Source: an uncultured Bacilli bacterium (GTDB lineage Bacteria > Bacillota_I > Bacilli_A > RFN20 > DUOF01). Taken from it: DNA of 14,552 bases. This document shows, in pieces, positions 5,795 to 12,876 of the stretch. A program made the position numbers and the translations under genes. The notes under the pieces were generated by a model that was not told the DNA's origin, did no database searches, and saw only the letters and a program-made list of their open reading frames with translations. Numbering within the stretch: position 1 is the first letter of the stretch; each line of letters starts with the position of its first letter. The stretch is taken from contig CAKORZ010000033.1 of NCBI GenBank assembly GCA_934101685.1, forward strand, positions 1 to 14,552, given 5' to 3'.

Positions 5795-6544
5795 TTATGC
5801 TTTTCCTACTTTTCTTGCTTTTACAAAAGTATAGTAAGGTTTATCAACTTGATTTTTATATTTATCACAAATCTTTATAACTTCTTCAGTAGCGTATGAA
5901 TCTTTTATATCTATTATTTTAAATTTATTATGTTGTAAAGTGTTTACTATAGTGCAATAGGTTCTATGATATTTAGTAACCTCTATATCATTCCATAAAA
6001 TATTTCTTTCTGATTCATTACCATAATCACTAAGCAATCTATAAGTTTTATTATTTAAAACAATTTTATTATCCATTTTACTTCCATCATAAACAATCGC
6101 AGTGTTAAGTGGACTTTCTTGTGAATACACTAACATACCATTATATTTTAATAAACGATTAATATCTTTTATTAATTTATTGTAATCTTTAACATAATGA
6201 AATGCTAAAGAGCTATATACGATATCAAATTTTTCTTTTATTTTAGAAATGTTTTCCATTTTTAAAACATAGTACTCTGCATTACTATATTTATTATTCT
6301 TATTTGCAGTATCTATCATGTTTTTAGAAATATCTATGCCCACTACTTTTTTAGCACCATTTTTCATAAAGTATTCAGTCATATTGCCATCACCGCAACC
6401 TAAGTCTAAGATCTTTTTATTTTTCAAACTAGGAAGCATGCTTTTAATAATAGGGTTTTCTATTAAATTATTAGCATTTATAGCATTTTCTCTCATTGTT
6501 TGATAACTTTCAAAAAATTCTTTTAAATCATATACATTTTTCAT
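5795..6544 (-). CDS. Class I SAM-dependent methyltransferase
   Basis: A 249-residue protein with the Rossmann methyltransferase motifs: motif I ILDLGCGDGNM at 45-55, the adenosine-ribose-binding acidic residue in GIDIS (Asp71), SSLAFHYVKD (111-120) after motif II, and LLKYNGMLVYSQESP (131-145). The size and the 'SQESPL' region resemble UbiE/SmtA-like small-molecule methyltransferases common in Bacillota; the substrate cannot be told from sequence. It starts at an ATG with GGAGG ten bases upstream, 15 bp after the carboxypeptidase stop and three bases before the next gene, so all three are probably one transcript. A small-molecule or peptide substrate would fit the neighbouring MccF-like gene, but this is inference. 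Confidence 0.88.
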   Translation of the reverse strand: MKNVYDLKEFFESYQTMRENAINANNLIENPIIKSMLPSLKNKKILDLGCGDGNMTEYFMKNGAKKVVGIDISKNMIDTANKNNKYSNAEYYVLKMENISKIKEKFDIVYSSLAFHYVKDYNKLIKDINRLLKYNGMLVYSQESPLNTAIVYDGSKMDNKIVLNNKTYRLLSDYGNESERNILWNDIEVTKYHRTYCTIVNTLQHNKFKIIDIKDSYATEEVIKICDKYKNQVDKPYYTFVKARKVGKA

Positions 6545-6559
6545 TACTTTTCATCCTCC

Positions 6560-7651
6560 CTATTTTTCTAAAAAGTTTTCTTTTAATGTAATTTTTTTAT
6601 TATCTAAATCTAGCTCACATTTAATACCATAAGGAAGTATTCCTATTGGTTGAGCATGACCTATATTAACATTGTATATAATAGGCAAATCTTTTCTTGT
6701 TTTTCCTATTACCCTTCTATAAACTTCTTTATATTCTTCATAGTATTTTTCTTCTTTTGGTTTGCCTACAATAATACCATTTATTACATCTATTATTCCT
6801 TTTTCTATAAAGACATTAAGCATTTCTTCAAGATGAGTAGGAGTAGGAAATTCATCACTAGTTTCTAAAAAGAGAATTTTTCCTTTTAAATCTTCTGTTT
6901 TAGGAAACAAGTTATACTTTTCATCTAACTCTTTTGCTTCTTTTGCATTTTCTTTTCCTTCATCACTAGCTGAATACCCTAATAGTTGAGACAAAGAATC
7001 TATGCATCCTCCAAATAAAGTTCCTTCTACTTTTTCTCTTCCTTGTAACACTTCATAGCCTTTGTTATCTACAAGAGTTTTCTTTTGCTTATTTATATTA
7101 TTTTCATCCCACCATATAGTTTCATTACTCCATACAGGGCTAGGTTTAATTTCATATTCATTATTATCTTTAAATAGCATTTCTTTTACTGCATTTGCTT
7201 CATAATCAAACATTTTAGTATATTCGCCAAAATTGCACATAATATTAGGCCCATAGAAAGAAACTACTCCAGCTTTATAAAACATTAAGTGATCTATAGT
7301 AGAATCAGAAAAACCTGTGAATATTTTAGGATTTTCTTTTATAACATTAAAATCTATATATGGAAGCAATTTGTAAGTATCGCTTCCGCCAATCGCACAT
7401 ATTATTGCTTTAATACTTTTATCTTTTAAGGCATCCATTAAATCATCTGCTCTTGCTTTAGGATTATTAGCTAAATATGCTGCACCTTTTAATGCATTAG
7501 GCATAGTAACTACTTCTAGTCCAAACTCTTCTTCTAATCTTTTTTTAGCAATATTATATTTGTGAATAAACTTAGGCTCTCCTAGTATTCCTGCAGACAA
7601 ACTAACTATTGCTACTTTGTCACCTTTTTTTAATTTGGTTGGCTTTATCAT
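6560..7651 (-). CDS. S66-family peptidase, MccF-like (LD-carboxypeptidase superfamily)
   Basis: A 363-residue cytoplasmic serine carboxypeptidase of MEROPS family S66. Triad residues are visible: Ser115 in FTGFSD, Glu263 in FLETSDE, His332 in NIGHAQP; the N-terminal GDKVAIVSLSAG and AIGGSDTYKLLPY blocks are also typical. The family has two branches: LdcA, which trims the D-Ala from murein tetrapeptides, and MccF, which cuts the amide joining peptide and nucleotide in microcin C-type antibiotics. The length, the Trp-rich insert (Trp174, Trp180, Trp181 in VWSNETIWWDE) and the LQGREKVEGTLFGGCID stretch point to the MccF branch. ATG start with GAGGGG six bases upstream; first gene of an operon with the methyltransferase and the YunG-like gene. 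A self-immunity or detoxification role is inference. Confidence 0.85.
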   Translation of the reverse strand: MIKPTKLKKGDKVAIVSLSAGILGEPKFIHKYNIAKKRLEEEFGLEVVTMPNALKGAAYLANNPKARADDLMDALKDKSIKAIICAIGGSDTYKLLPYIDFNVIKENPKIFTGFSDSTIDHLMFYKAGVVSFYGPNIMCNFGEYTKMFDYEANAVKEMLFKDNNEYEIKPSPVWSNETIWWDENNINKQKKTLVDNKGYEVLQGREKVEGTLFGGCIDSLSQLLGYSASDEGKENAKEAKELDEKYNLFPKTEDLKGKILFLETSDEFPTPTHLEEMLNVFIEKGIIDVINGIIVGKPKEEKYYEEYKEVYRRVIGKTRKDLPIIYNVNIGHAQPIGILPYGIKCELDLDNKKITLKENFLEK

Positions 7652-7676
7652 ATTAACCCCTCATTTCCTACTTTAT

Positions 7677-7705
7677 ATTATAAATGTTATTAATAATTAT
7701 TTTAA
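7677..7705 (-). promoter_or_regulatory. Putative promoter of the S66 peptidase operon
   Basis: Minus strand TATAAT at 7677-7682 with a weak -35 (TTAAAA, 7700-7705) at 17 bp spacing, placed 25 bases before the start codon. Confidence 0.4.
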
Positions 7706-7748
7706 GCATTCATACCATAGATAAATAAATTTTATTATTTTTATGCAC

Positions 7749-7785
7749 AAAAAAACCTTCTAGCAATTAACTAAAAGGTTTTCTT
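7749..7785 (-). terminator. Rho-independent terminator after the HdeD/DUF308 gene
   Basis: The arms at 7752-7763 and 7771-7782 form a 12-pair stem with one G-U pair and a 7-base loop. On the minus strand the stem is followed by seven T. It lies just past the stop codon of the DUF308 gene at 7795. Confidence 0.8.
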
Positions 7786-7794
7786 ATTTTTTTA

Positions 7795-8358
7795 TTACAT
7801 CAATTCTTTTAAACTTTTCTTTGCTTCTTTAATTCTCTTATTAAATACAAGAGTAACTACTAATCTTCTTACACCTTCAACTATTAATGAACATCCAGCA
7901 AATACTACTACTGTATCAAAAGTCGAAAACATAACAGCTACACCTAAAATGATAGTTAAAAGAGATAATAAGAATAATAATAGCCATCCTTTAACATCAG
8001 CTTTAGCACAATATACACTATCAGATAATGAAGATGCAGAATCTATTACAATAAATAAGCCAAATAACACTGTCAAGATTCCTTGAACTGTACCTGGATA
8101 TACTAAGCAAAATATACCAAGCGCTAATGTTACAATAGATAAAATTAATAAATGTTCTCCAAATAATCTATCATAAGCAAAGTATCTAACAAACATACCT
8201 AAACTAATAGCTAGCAAAGATACCCCAAACACAATACACAAAGCCTCTCCTGATTCATTTGGCATTGCAACGCATAATATACCTACTACTATTGTTAATA
8301 ATGCAGTAATTATACTATCCCATTTTGCTCTTTTAAATATACTCTTTACTTCTTCCAT
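7795..8358 (-). CDS. HdeD/DUF308 family six-helix membrane protein
   Basis: A 187-residue integral membrane protein with six predicted helices (about 14-32, 40-60, 68-87, 92-112, 124-144, 149-171) in the two-fold repeated arrangement of the HdeD/DUF308 family, including the recurring 'GILCVAMP', 'GIFCLVYPG' and 'VLFGLFIVIDS' pattern. In E. coli HdeD is linked to acid resistance; in Bacillota the role is unknown. I place the start at the ATG at 8358 because AAGGAGG (8366-8372) is seven bases upstream of it; the frame's earlier ATG at 8376 would put that site inside the coding region. A TATAAT at 8383-8388 may be its -10 box. Single-gene unit ending in a good terminator. Confidence 0.85.
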   Translation of the reverse strand: MEEVKSIFKRAKWDSIITALLTIVVGILCVAMPNESGEALCIVFGVSLLAISLGMFVRYFAYDRLFGEHLLILSIVTLALGIFCLVYPGTVQGILTVLFGLFIVIDSASSLSDSVYCAKADVKGWLLLFLLSLLTIILGVAVMFSTFDTVVVFAGCSLIVEGVRRLVVTLVFNKRIKEAKKSLKELM

Positions 8359-8441
8359 TTTCTTTCCTCCTTGCATAGTTTTATTATATACCTATTTATT
8401 AATTTAAACTATTTATGTATCACTTTTTAAAATGGACATTT

Positions 8442-9023
8442 TTACATGTTTGTAAAGATTTTTTCTAGTTCATTTAAGTTATTTATTTTTATTATTTTAG
8501 GTGAAATATCTAGTGTTTTATTATATTCAGTTAACATTATAATAGGAGTAGTGTTAATACTATCATTTAATACTCTTTCGCATAGTTTTACATCGTCATC
8601 TATAAAATAATCAGCTTTTTCTTCTATACATATTTGCTCTTTATCTATTCTTCCTACATATAATTTATCATATTTTATATTATTTTTTTCTAACCATTCT
8701 TTAGTTATTCTTTCAGGTTCTTTGTGCCAATCATTTGCTCTAGCAGTAGCTATAATTATTGTGTGTCCTAAATCATGCAAGTTATTAATTACTTCTACAC
8801 TATTTTCTTTACAAGGAAACTCTAGCATCATTTGATCTCCATACTCTTTATACCACTTATTTGCTACTTCTACACGCCAATCAAATTTAGCTTCTGCAAA
8901 TCTTGTTATCTTTTTTATTTGTTTATATGGTAAATTATTTTCTTTTATAAATTTAGAAATATAATATTCGCTATATTTATCAGTTTCACTTATTGTATCA
9001 TCTATATCTATTACAAAAATCAT
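8442..9023 (-). CDS. HAD-superfamily 5'(3')-deoxyribonucleotidase-like protein (NT5C type)
   Basis: A 193-residue cytoplasmic HAD hydrolase. Motif I DIDDT (6-10, nucleophile Asp6 and acid Asp8), motif II ATAR (92-95), a candidate motif III Lys (Lys128 or Lys136) and motif IV DDD (142-144) are all present, with the layout of the NT5C/YqfW-type nucleotidases, which remove phosphate from nucleoside monophosphates. Substrate range is not visible. ATG start with AAGGAG nine bases upstream; that site lies across the stop of the upstream TetR-type gene, only 12 bp away, so the two are co-transcribed. This pairing suggests the regulator may control its own operon as well as the divergent one. Confidence 0.82.
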   Translation of the reverse strand: MIFVIDIDDTISETDKYSEYYISKFIKENNLPYKQIKKITRFAEAKFDWRVEVANKWYKEYGDQMMLEFPCKENSVEVINNLHDLGHTIIIATARANDWHKEPERITKEWLEKNNIKYDKLYVGRIDKEQICIEEKADYFIDDDVKLCERVLNDSINTTPIIMLTEYNKTLDISPKIIKINNLNELEKIFTNM

Positions 9024-9035
9024 TTTATTTACTCC

Positions 9036-9575
9036 TTAATTTCTTGATGTATATTCATCATATAATATTTGAGACATTTTTTCAGGTGTTTCTTTACATC
9101 CTGTAAATATCCATGCCTTTGCCATAGCTTTTATTCCTCCTGCAAAGAAAGCTGCATGATAAGTAATGTTTTCTTTTGGATAATCTTTATTCATGTATTT
9201 ATCTAGTAAAGAAAGATAGCTAAGAAAATCTTTTCTTTCCATTGTTGTTTCTTCATTTGACTCAAGATAAGCTTTATAAAATATTCTGTTTTTTTGTAAA
9301 AACTCAAACATTTTAGTAAAAGTATCTTTATTAAAAGTATCGTTCAATTTAAAAATATTAGACATATCTTTAGATAATTTATTTTCTATTTTCATCATTA
9401 AATCATTAATATCTTCATAATGCGCATAAAAAGAACTTCTATTTATTCCTGCTTCATAACATAATTCTTTAATAGATATATCAGTATATTTTCTTATTCT
9501 TAATAGTGAAACAAGGGCATTTTCTATTCTTTCTTCTGTAGATTTATATCTTTGATTATTAGTGTTGTTATTTAT
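9036..9575 (-). CDS. TetR/AcrR-type transcriptional regulator lacking a standard start codon
   Basis: The open frame runs from just after a TAG at 9579-9581 to 9036. It encodes a complete TetR-type N-terminus: NQRYKSTEERIENALVSLL, then the helix-turn-helix ISIKELCYEAGINRSSFYAH (about residues 33-52) and YEDINDL, followed by a ~120-residue ligand/dimer domain (type TetR_C_7/C_8), in all about 179 residues, normal for the family. No ATG, GTG or TTG exists between the stop and residue 59; the first ATG (9398) would remove the whole DNA-binding domain. By comparison with relatives, translation should begin at the ATA at 9573-9575, which has no Shine-Dalgarno site. Either ATA is used, or the start was lost by mutation or sequence error. 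A promoter at 9617-9645 reads into it. Confidence 0.75.
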   Translation of the reverse strand: MNNNTNNQRYKSTEERIENALVSLLRIRKYTDISIKELCYEAGINRSSFYAHYEDINDLMMKIENKLSKDMSNIFKLNDTFNKDTFTKMFEFLQKNRIFYKAYLESNEETTMERKDFLSYLSLLDKYMNKDYPKENITYHAAFFAGGIKAMAKAWIFTGCKETPEKMSQILYDEYTSRN

Positions 9576-9616
9576 TTTCTATAATGTTTGTAACAACAAT
9601 GAATGGATTTAATTGT

Positions 9617-9645
9617 ATTGTAGCACACCATTATTATCTGTACAA
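9617..9645 (-). promoter_or_regulatory. Promoter of the TetR-nucleotidase operon
   Basis: Minus strand TTGTAC (9640-9645), 17 bp, TACAAT (9617-9622), with the start expected near 9610. It is superimposed on the oppositely directed promoter of the membrane operon: each -10 box overlaps the other's -35 box. The dyad AATTGTA (9611-9617) / TACAATT (9641-9647) brackets both and is a candidate operator. Confidence 0.6.
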
Positions 9646-9646
9646 T
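9618..9646 (+). promoter_or_regulatory. Promoter of the two-gene membrane protein operon
   Basis: TTGTAG (9618-9623), 17 bp, TACAAT (9641-9646), with the start near 9653, 28 bases before the first ATG. It faces the TetR-type gene's promoter on the same DNA. Confidence 0.6.
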
Positions 9647-9680
9647 TGTTGGAATAATAAAAAAGAAAAGAGGAAATTTT

Positions 9681-10205
9681 ATGAACGAAAACGCAGTTAC
9701 TTATGATTACAAAACTATTAAAGTAAAAAGGGAGGTTGAAGCACTTATTTGTGATACTTACGAGAATTTAGGTTGGGAACTTACTAATACTAGTTCAAGT
9801 GAAGGATCATTATTTTACATTAATTTATCTTTTAAAAGAGATAGAAAAATAGCTAATAAGGTTGATTTATTAAAACTACAAGAAAAAGCAGATAACGTTA
9901 TTTCTAATATTGAATATTTACAAAATAAGAAGAAAAATTCAGGAATGATTTTTGCTCTTGTATTTGGTATAGTTGCTGCTTTAGTATTTGGTGGAGGAAT
10001 GAGTATGTGTATGGTTCTTTCAGGTATTGGCTACATGCTTGGAGGAATAGCACTTGGAATAGTAGGAGCTGCTCTTTGCTTATTAACTTATCCTTTATAC
10101 AAAAAGATTAACAAGAAACAATCTGTAACTATCCAACCACTTTTAGAAAGTGAATTTGATAAGTTATCAGACATTTGTGAAGAAGCTGTTAGTTTAACTA
10201 AATAA
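9681..10205 (+). CDS. Membrane protein of unknown function with DUF4177-like N-terminal domain
   Basis: A 174-residue protein I cannot assign to a named family. Residues 7-55 (YDYKTIKVKREVE..., NLGWELT, LSFKRDRK) have the strand pattern and the 'GWEL ... fkR' signature of small DUF4177-type domains. Then comes a helical, charged stretch (60-86, possible coiled coil), two glycine-rich membrane helices (about 88-112 and 115-140), and a soluble acidic tail. ATG start with GAGG eight bases upstream. First gene of an operon: its stop codon TAA shares its last A with the ATG of the next gene. The promoter is the face-to-face one at 9618-9646, so the TetR-type protein is the likely regulator. Confidence 0.8.
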   Translation: MNENAVTYDYKTIKVKREVEALICDTYENLGWELTNTSSSEGSLFYINLSFKRDRKIANKVDLLKLQEKADNVISNIEYLQNKKKNSGMIFALVFGIVAALVFGGGMSMCMVLSGIGYMLGGIALGIVGAALCLLTYPLYKKINKKQSVTIQPLLESEFDKLSDICEEAVSLTK

Positions 10206-10825
10206 TGAAATTTAATTATATTAAACAAAGGCTAGAAGAGACAAAAGATAAAAGACATAAACTTATCATTGTCTCTTCAATGATTTATAATTTTGTTTGG
10301 TCTATTACAAAAATTATATTTGGTGTATTCACATTTTCTTATTCATTTTGTATAAGTGGCGCTAGTACTTTACTGTTTGGTTTTTCAAAAAAAATATATT
10401 TAAAAAATTATATGTTAGATGATAAAGAAACAATAAAAGTAAAAAGCACAACTATTAGCATTCTATTAATTTTTATTGGAATACTGTTTAGCATATACAT
10501 GTCTAGATTATTTTTTATAGATTACAATCCAACATATGGACTAATTATATCTATTACTATAGCTTTATTCTCTTTTGTTGAACTTGGTGTATCCATCTAT
10601 AATTTAGTTAAGGCTAAAAAAAGTGATAATTTGTTATTGTATGTTTTTAGAGGATGTAATTTATCATCAAGTGGATTCGCTATTGTACATACACAAGTTG
10701 CACTTTTATCAGCACAAAATGTTAATGGTGGATTATATAATGCATTAACAGGTGTCTTTTTCGGAACACTAACCATATTTATTGGAATTTATTTATTATT
10801 AAATATTCATAAAAAAAGAGCATAA
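10205..10825 (+). CDS. Multi-pass membrane protein of unknown function
   Basis: A 206-residue protein with about six hydrophobic segments (20-42, 45-62, 82-105, 111-135, 150-170, 182-200) and short basic loops; the C-terminus is KKRA. The first two helices (YNFVWSITKIIFGVFTFSYS) are laid out like the start of cation-diffusion-facilitator proteins, but the metal-binding Asp/His residues are absent, so I do not call it a transporter. It starts at an ATG overlapping the upstream stop by one base (TAATG) with no Shine-Dalgarno site of its own, which implies translational coupling to the 9681 gene and probably a joint membrane complex. Transcription ends at the hairpin overlapping its stop codon. 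Confidence 0.8.
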   Translation: MKFNYIKQRLEETKDKRHKLIIVSSMIYNFVWSITKIIFGVFTFSYSFCISGASTLLFGFSKKIYLKNYMLDDKETIKVKSTTISILLIFIGILFSIYMSRLFFIDYNPTYGLIISITIALFSFVELGVSIYNLVKAKKSDNLLLYVFRGCNLSSSGFAIVHTQVALLSAQNVNGGLYNALTGVFFGTLTIFIGIYLLLNIHKKRA

Positions 10826-10849
10826 CTTATTAATGTTTATGCCCTTTTT
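10813..10849. terminator. Bidirectional terminator between convergent genes
   Basis: Arms AAAAAGAGCATAA (10813-10825) and TTATGCCCTTTTT (10837-10849) pair with a single A-C mismatch around an 11-base loop. The left arm contains the stop codon of the membrane operon and the right arm ends two bases before the stop codon of the hydrolase, so it serves both. Confidence 0.8.
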
Positions 10850-10851
10850 AA

Positions 10852-11940
10852 TTACTTATTATCTTTTTTTTCTGTAGATAATCTTAAATCATCTTCAGGT
10901 TCTTCTTCTTTAAATTCAACTACATCAATAATTGTTTCTTTTACAGGTTCTTGTTTTAATGGTTCTACTGTAACTATTTTAATTTCTTCTTTTACTATTT
11001 CTTCTTTTTTTTCTTCATGATAAGAATATTTATTAATAAAATCTGCTATATCATCTGCTACTTGTTCTTTATTCCATTCAAGTAAAACATCATGTCTAGA
11101 TTTATCATATAGTTTTAAATCTGTGTTAGTGAAACCTTTACCTTTATAATATTTTTCAAGTTGAGCTACTTTTTTACCTCTAGCAGTTACATAATCATCT
11201 TTACCTGCTAAGAATAAAATTGGTATATCTTTATTTATTTTTTTAAATTTAATGATATGTGGTATTGCTACTATGTATTTATATTGGTAATAGTAATATC
11301 CAATTGTTCCTACATATCCAGATAATGGATCTTCTATAAATCTATCAACTTCACTAGGTACACTATTTAGCCAATCATATTTAGTTCTAGTAGGTCTAAA
11401 GTGCATATTTAAGAATGAAGTTCTACTTTTAAATGTGCTTTTACTTCTAGTCTCATCAAAAAATAATACTTTTTTAATCCATGCTTTCAAGAATACCCTT
11501 CTATCTCTGTTAGAAGGCATACCACAAGATGAAATAATTAATCCATCAATTGCATGTGGATAAGTCCCAAGTACATATTGAGCCATAGTTCCACCATAGT
11601 CATGACCTAATATATATACTGGCTTTCCAGGATAAGTTCTTCTAATTAAATCTAGCATGTAATAAACATTATATGCTGAAGATTTGAAATCTGTTCTTTT
11701 CCAGTTTCCTAAGCTATCTTTTTTCTCAGTTGTTATTTTACCATGCCCCAAATGATCCATAGCATACATAACATAACCATTCTTAGCTAGTTCCTCACCA
11801 AATGGTTCATATCTTCCTCCATGTTCTTCTGCTCCATGTAAAACAAGTACAGTTCCCTTAATCAAGCTATCATACTCTGGTTTACATACATAATAGTAGA
11901 ATGGCTTTAATTCTGGTCCAACACCTTTAAATACTTCCAT
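10852..11940 (-). CDS. Alpha/beta hydrolase, monoacylglycerol-lipase-like, with Asp at the nucleophile position
   Basis: A 362-residue protein of the serine aminopeptidase S33 / monoacylglycerol lipase-lysophospholipase group: oxyanion-hole block HGAEEHGGRYEPFG (35-48), DHLGHG (62-67), nucleophile elbow GHDYGG (112-117), cap segment VDRFIEDPLSGY, acid in GKDDYV (probably Asp249), and catalytic His283 in SRHDVLLEW. The elbow carries Asp114 where this group has Ser (GHSMGG); Asp is used by haloalkane dehalogenases and epoxide hydrolases of the same fold (GHDWGG). The codon is a clear GAC. The last ~55 residues are a low-complexity Glu/Lys tail of unknown role. I use the ATG at 11940 because GAGGTG sits seven bases before it; the in-frame GTG at 11955 is part of that site. 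No signal peptide. Either the chemistry is changed or the enzyme is inactive. Confidence 0.85.
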   Translation of the reverse strand: MEVFKGVGPELKPFYYYVCKPEYDSLIKGTVLVLHGAEEHGGRYEPFGEELAKNGYVMYAMDHLGHGKITTEKKDSLGNWKRTDFKSSAYNVYYMLDLIRRTYPGKPVYILGHDYGGTMAQYVLGTYPHAIDGLIISSCGMPSNRDRRVFLKAWIKKVLFFDETRSKSTFKSRTSFLNMHFRPTRTKYDWLNSVPSEVDRFIEDPLSGYVGTIGYYYYQYKYIVAIPHIIKFKKINKDIPILFLAGKDDYVTARGKKVAQLEKYYKGKGFTNTDLKLYDKSRHDVLLEWNKEQVADDIADFINKYSYHEEKKEEIVKEEIKIVTVEPLKQEPVKETIIDVVEFKEEEPEDDLRLSTEKKDNK

Positions 11941-11964
11941 CAACAAACACCTCACAACGCTTTT

Positions 11965-11993
11965 ATATTATCATATAATTTTATAATTTTCAA
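11965..11993 (-). promoter_or_regulatory. Putative sigma-A promoter of the hydrolase gene
   Basis: Minus strand TTGAAA (11988-11993), 17 bp, TAATAT (11965-11970); predicted start near 11958, 18 bases before the ATG. Confidence 0.55.
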
Positions 11994-12057
11994 TTTTTAT
12001 TTATTCGCAGGAATAACTATTAATTTTATTGAAACAATAATATCGAGGCGATTACAA

Positions 12058-12540
12058 ATGAAAAAAACAGGTGTAACCAGAAAACTAGATGAACTTGGAA
12101 GAATTGTTATCCCAAAAGAAATTAGAAATAATTTTAAAATTGAAGAAGGAGATCAAATAGAATTTTATTTAGATAATAACGAAATAATAATAAAAAAACC
12201 TTCTCCTCTAAAAGGGTTGGATGATGAAATATATAAACTATTTCAAGCTTATAATTTAAGATTTCATCACTCAATTTCTATTGTAAGCAATAACAATATA
12301 ATATTAGGATATGGCAAGGACATTAATAAAATTGAAAGTTCTCTTAATGATTTAAATTTTTCACAATATAATGCTAAAAGTTTAATGCGTTATAAATATA
12401 ATGAAGATAATTTTGTTATTTCAAATATTCAAGATGATAAGTTTTTAATTTGTTATGAGTCAAAGCCTTTCTCTTCAATTGATTCTGCAGTAGTTAATTT
12501 TATTTTAGATTATTTATCAAGAATATTAAAAGAGGAATAA
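12058..12540 (+). CDS. spoVT: SpoVT, AbrB-family stage V sporulation regulator
   Basis: A 160-residue transcription factor with an N-terminal swapped-hairpin AbrB domain (3-50: GVTRKLDELGRIVIPKEIR, then IEEGDQIEFY) and a ~105-residue C-terminal region in the place of the GAF domain of SpoVT. In B. subtilis SpoVT is made in the forespore and adjusts the sigma-G regulon. The assignment over AbrB or Abh rests on the long C-terminal domain and on the neighbours yabP, yabQ and divIC, which follow spoVT in B. subtilis too. The protein is somewhat shorter than the 178-residue Bacillus form and its GAF part is divergent. GAGG eight to nine bases before the ATG. I found no convincing sigma-G promoter in the 117 bp upstream. 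Confidence 0.85.
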   Translation: MKKTGVTRKLDELGRIVIPKEIRNNFKIEEGDQIEFYLDNNEIIIKKPSPLKGLDDEIYKLFQAYNLRFHHSISIVSNNNIILGYGKDINKIESSLNDLNFSQYNAKSLMRYKYNEDNFVISNIQDDKFLICYESKPFSSIDSAVVNFILDYLSRILKEE

Positions 12541-12579
12541 TTTTAATAATTATTCATATTTTTTAGTAGGGGTGAAAAT

Positions 12580-12876
12580 ATGGATAATCAAGTTATAAAT
12601 GTTAACAGCAATTTAAAACATGATTTAAGTTTAACTAGTAGAAAGGAATTAGTAGTAACTGGTGTTAAAAACATTGATAGTTTTGATAGTGAAGAATTTT
12701 TAATTCAAACAGTTTTGGGATTTCTTCATATAAAAGGTTCTAATTTAACACTTGACAAAATGGATAACGATAACAATGAACTAGTTATAAAAGGACAAGT
12801 GGATTCTATGTCTTATGTTAGTGGTCAAAAAGGAAAAGAAAGCAAAGGAAATATCTTTAAAAAATTACTTAAATGA
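12580..12876 (+). CDS. yabP: Sporulation protein YabP
   Basis: A 98-residue protein that closely fits the YabP family: HDLSLTSRKELVVTGVKNI (14-32), SFDSEEFLIQTVLGFLHIKG (34-53) and a C-terminal strand region VIKGQVDSMSYV. YabP is a small protein of the mother-cell spore-coat/cortex programme, needed for normal spore envelope formation; its biochemical role is unclear. ATG start with AGGGGTG just upstream. It overlaps yabQ by four bases (ATGA). The B. subtilis genes that lie between spoVT and yabP (spoVB, mazG-like, the S4-domain yabO) are missing here. The 22-residue Lys/Gly-rich tail is less conserved. Confidence 0.92.
   Translation: MDNQVINVNSNLKHDLSLTSRKELVVTGVKNIDSFDSEEFLIQTVLGFLHIKGSNLTLDKMDNDNNELVIKGQVDSMSYVSGQKGKESKGNIFKKLLK

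Noticed and set aside
6318..6868. Two plus-strand open frames (6318-6503 and 6650-6868)
   Set aside because: Antisense to the methyltransferase and to the S66 peptidase; low-complexity Phe/Ile/Tyr composition and no start signals.
9036..9398. The 120-residue protein starting at the ATG at 9398
   Set aside because: The same frame upstream encodes a textbook TetR helix-turn-helix, so this start would give a truncated protein; the frame is better taken from about 9575.
10205..10825. Cation diffusion facilitator
   Set aside because: Helix layout at the N-terminus is similar, but the conserved metal-binding Asp/His residues and the cytoplasmic domain are missing.
11941..11955. GTG at 11955 as the hydrolase start
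   Set aside because: It overlaps the GAGGTG ribosome-binding site of the ATG at 11940 and has none of its own. The same logic rejects 8376 for the HdeD-like gene and 13565 for tmk.
11994..12057. A sigma-G promoter for spoVT (GAATA at 12011 with CAATAATA at 12035)
   Set aside because: The -10 element and spacing do not fit the consensus well enough; in DNA this AT-rich such matches are expected by chance.
12541..12579. A sigma-E promoter for yabP (CATATTTT near 12555)
   Set aside because: No matching -35 element at the right distance; the gene may simply be read from spoVT.
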